NCBI GenBank assembly: GCA_021775515.1
Contig: JAJFHR010000161.1
Span: 1-6,738 of the forward strand
Reading direction: 5' to 3'
DNA: 6,738 nucleotides
Origin: Hyphomicrobiales bacterium
GTDB lineage: Bacteria > Pseudomonadota > Alphaproteobacteria > Rhizobiales > JAJFHR01
The notes beneath the pieces were generated by a model that did no database searches, was not told where the DNA came from, and saw nothing but the letters and a program-made list of their open reading frames with translations. The position numbers and the translations under genes were made by a program. Below, piece after piece: positions 5,580-6,738 of this stretch. Every line of letters starts with the position of its first letter. Position 1 is the first letter of the stretch.

Positions 5580-6738
5580 TTATTGCCCTAATCGTTCGAG
5601 TAGAGCGGGCAGGTGAACCTGGTCGGCTTTATAATTGCCGGTAAGTGCGTACATGACAATGTTGATACCGGTGCGATAGGCCAGTTCACGCTGGCGGGGG
5701 CCGCCGGGAACCACCGGGAAAAGATGTTTGTTTCGCTGGTCTATTGCCCAGGCTGCGGCGTAATCGTTGGAGCCGATGATGATGGTTGAAACGCCGTCAT
5801 AATTGGCTGATTTTGCCGCCGGTGCCGGACCAGAAAGGGAGGGGCGCTTTGCTGCCTCGACCCAAAGAGGTCCACCGGTCCAGCGGCCAGGAAAGCTTTG
5901 CAGGAGATAAAATGCTTTGGTTAGCACATGTGTTGCAGGAACAACTTCGAGGGGTGGAATATCGAGCTTGTTGAGGAGTTTGCGCAACCTTTGAGTTCCC
6001 GGCCCAGAAGTATTACCGTCGATGCCGGGCACCGCCAGTTGGCGATCGCGTGTATCGAAAAAAATCGTGCCGCCGTTTTTCATATAGGCATCTATTTTAG
6101 CGACGGCTTTGTTGCTCAGTGGTTTGGCATCTGGTGAAATGGGCCAATATAACACCGGAAAAAACGTTAGTTCATCGCGTTCAATGTCGACGCCCAAAGG
6201 AGTGCCCGGTTCCAATGATGTGCGTTCCTGCAAGGCAACGCTCAAGCCGGTCAGGCCGGCGGCACTCACAGAATCCAGCCGCTCCTTGCCCGTGATCACA
6301 TAAGCCAGGCGGGTTATTAGGGATGCGCGAAGGGCAAAAACCTCCTCTGCGGTAGTGGAAGAAGGCTCTTGCGCCCGGACTTGCTGGTTGGTGGTAGTGA
6401 ACAAGACGGAGGTGAATACACCGACAAGCAAGGCAGCGGATATGCTTGGTGATTTTCGAAAGGCGCCGGCAATCCTTCCCGACAGAATGAGAACGGCGAT
6501 ACAATCCGCCAAGAGCAGCAGCAGGGCTGCGATTAGAACCCAGGATTTCAACGGCACCGGTGGTATCGCCACATAAGCCATCTGACCAATATTTCCGCTT
6601 AAATTTTTTAGCGGGGTGAGGGCGGTTTTTTCATCAATTACATTTAGGGCGCGTTGCGATCCCGTGGTGCCGTACAAGCCAGGAGGATGTATGGCCGTGG
6701 GTTTCAGCTTTTCTGCCAGTTTTGAGGTGATCGGTTCG
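5580..6738 (-). CDS. DUF4159-domain membrane protein, 5' end beyond window
   Basis: The frame is open to the right edge, so the gene is partial: about 385 C-terminal residues are visible, and full members of this family are around 900 residues with an N-terminal BatA-like membrane domain and a VWA-type region. Visible are a linker, two membrane helices (visible residues about 65-87 and 99-115), an AQEP stretch and the DUF4159 domain (about 130-345). Typical blocks are RLAYVITG, GLSVALQERT, LEPGTPLGVD, ELTFFPVLYWPI, FFDTRD and FPGRWTGGPLWVE. The domain is class I amidotransferase-like in fold and its activity is unknown. A TTG at 6677 could be taken as a start, but upstream codons continue in family-like sequence. 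The stop (TAA at 5582-5580) is one base from the next ATG; AGGG just before the stop serves as the ribosome binding site of the next gene. MoxR and DUF58 genes are expected further right. Confidence 0.87.
   Translation of the reverse strand, partial: EPITSKLAEKLKPTAIHPPGLYGTTGSQRALNVIDEKTALTPLKNLSGNIGQMAYVAIPPVPLKSWVLIAALLLLLADCIAVLILSGRIAGAFRKSPSISAALLVGVFTSVLFTTTNQQVRAQEPSSTTAEEVFALRASLITRLAYVITGKERLDSVSAAGLTGLSVALQERTSLEPGTPLGVDIERDELTFFPVLYWPISPDAKPLSNKAVAKIDAYMKNGGTIFFDTRDRQLAVPGIDGNTSGPGTQRLRKLLNKLDIPPLEVVPATHVLTKAFYLLQSFPGRWTGGPLWVEAAKRPSLSGPAPAAKSANYDGVSTIIIGSNDYAAAWAIDQRNKHLFPVVPGGPRQRELAYRTGINIVMYALTGNYKADQVHLPALLERLGQ

Noticed and set aside
5580..6677. TTG at 6677 as the true start of the DUF4159 gene
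   Set aside because: The frame stays open to the window edge with protein-like sequence (KLAEKLKPTAIHPPG), and the family has a long N-terminal region, so the gene is cut by the window.

Overview
The window looks like chromosomal DNA of an alphaproteobacterium. I infer this from moderate GC content, a MoxR/BatA-type gene pair (DUF4159 protein followed by a VWA/amidotransferase-like membrane protein) that is typical of Rhodospirillales-like and Rhizobiales-like genomes, and alphaproteobacterial-style NUDIX and GNAT proteins. This is a judgement from protein style and not a database result. I see no insertion sequence, CRISPR array, tRNA or rRNA.

Left block (1-1103, minus strand). The N-terminal half of a creatinase (creatine amidinohydrolase, M24 'pita-bread' fold) runs off the left edge. 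Its start at 631 has a strong AGGAGG site, and a perfect 14-bp palindrome lies 17 bases upstream of the start codon. Before it, on the same strand, is a short gene (903-778) for a 41-residue peptide that I do not recognise. The peptide gene has its own Shine-Dalgarno site, a TATAAT-like -10 element and a strong factor-independent terminator (712-741). It therefore looks like a small, separately transcribed unit in front of the creatinase. It is the least explained element in the window.

Middle block (1104-3473, plus strand). This holds a NUDIX hydrolase with an intact NUDIX box, a YrbG-type Ca2+/Na+ antiporter with both alpha repeats intact, a 315-base stretch without a convincing gene but with a possible terminator, and a GNAT acetyltransferase. 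The three proteins are unrelated in function and may not form one operon.

Right block (3485-6738, minus strand, convergent with the GNAT gene). Two tightly spaced genes, one base apart, encode a DUF4159 membrane protein (5' end beyond the window) and a 697-residue membrane protein with a VWA domain carrying a MIDAS motif and an amidotransferase-like domain that seems to lack a catalytic cysteine. In this family the genes usually follow a MoxR AAA+ ATPase gene and a DUF58 gene, which would lie beyond the right edge. Together they would form a membrane-associated MoxR-VWA assembly, probably for envelope-protein maturation or stress functions; its exact role is unknown.
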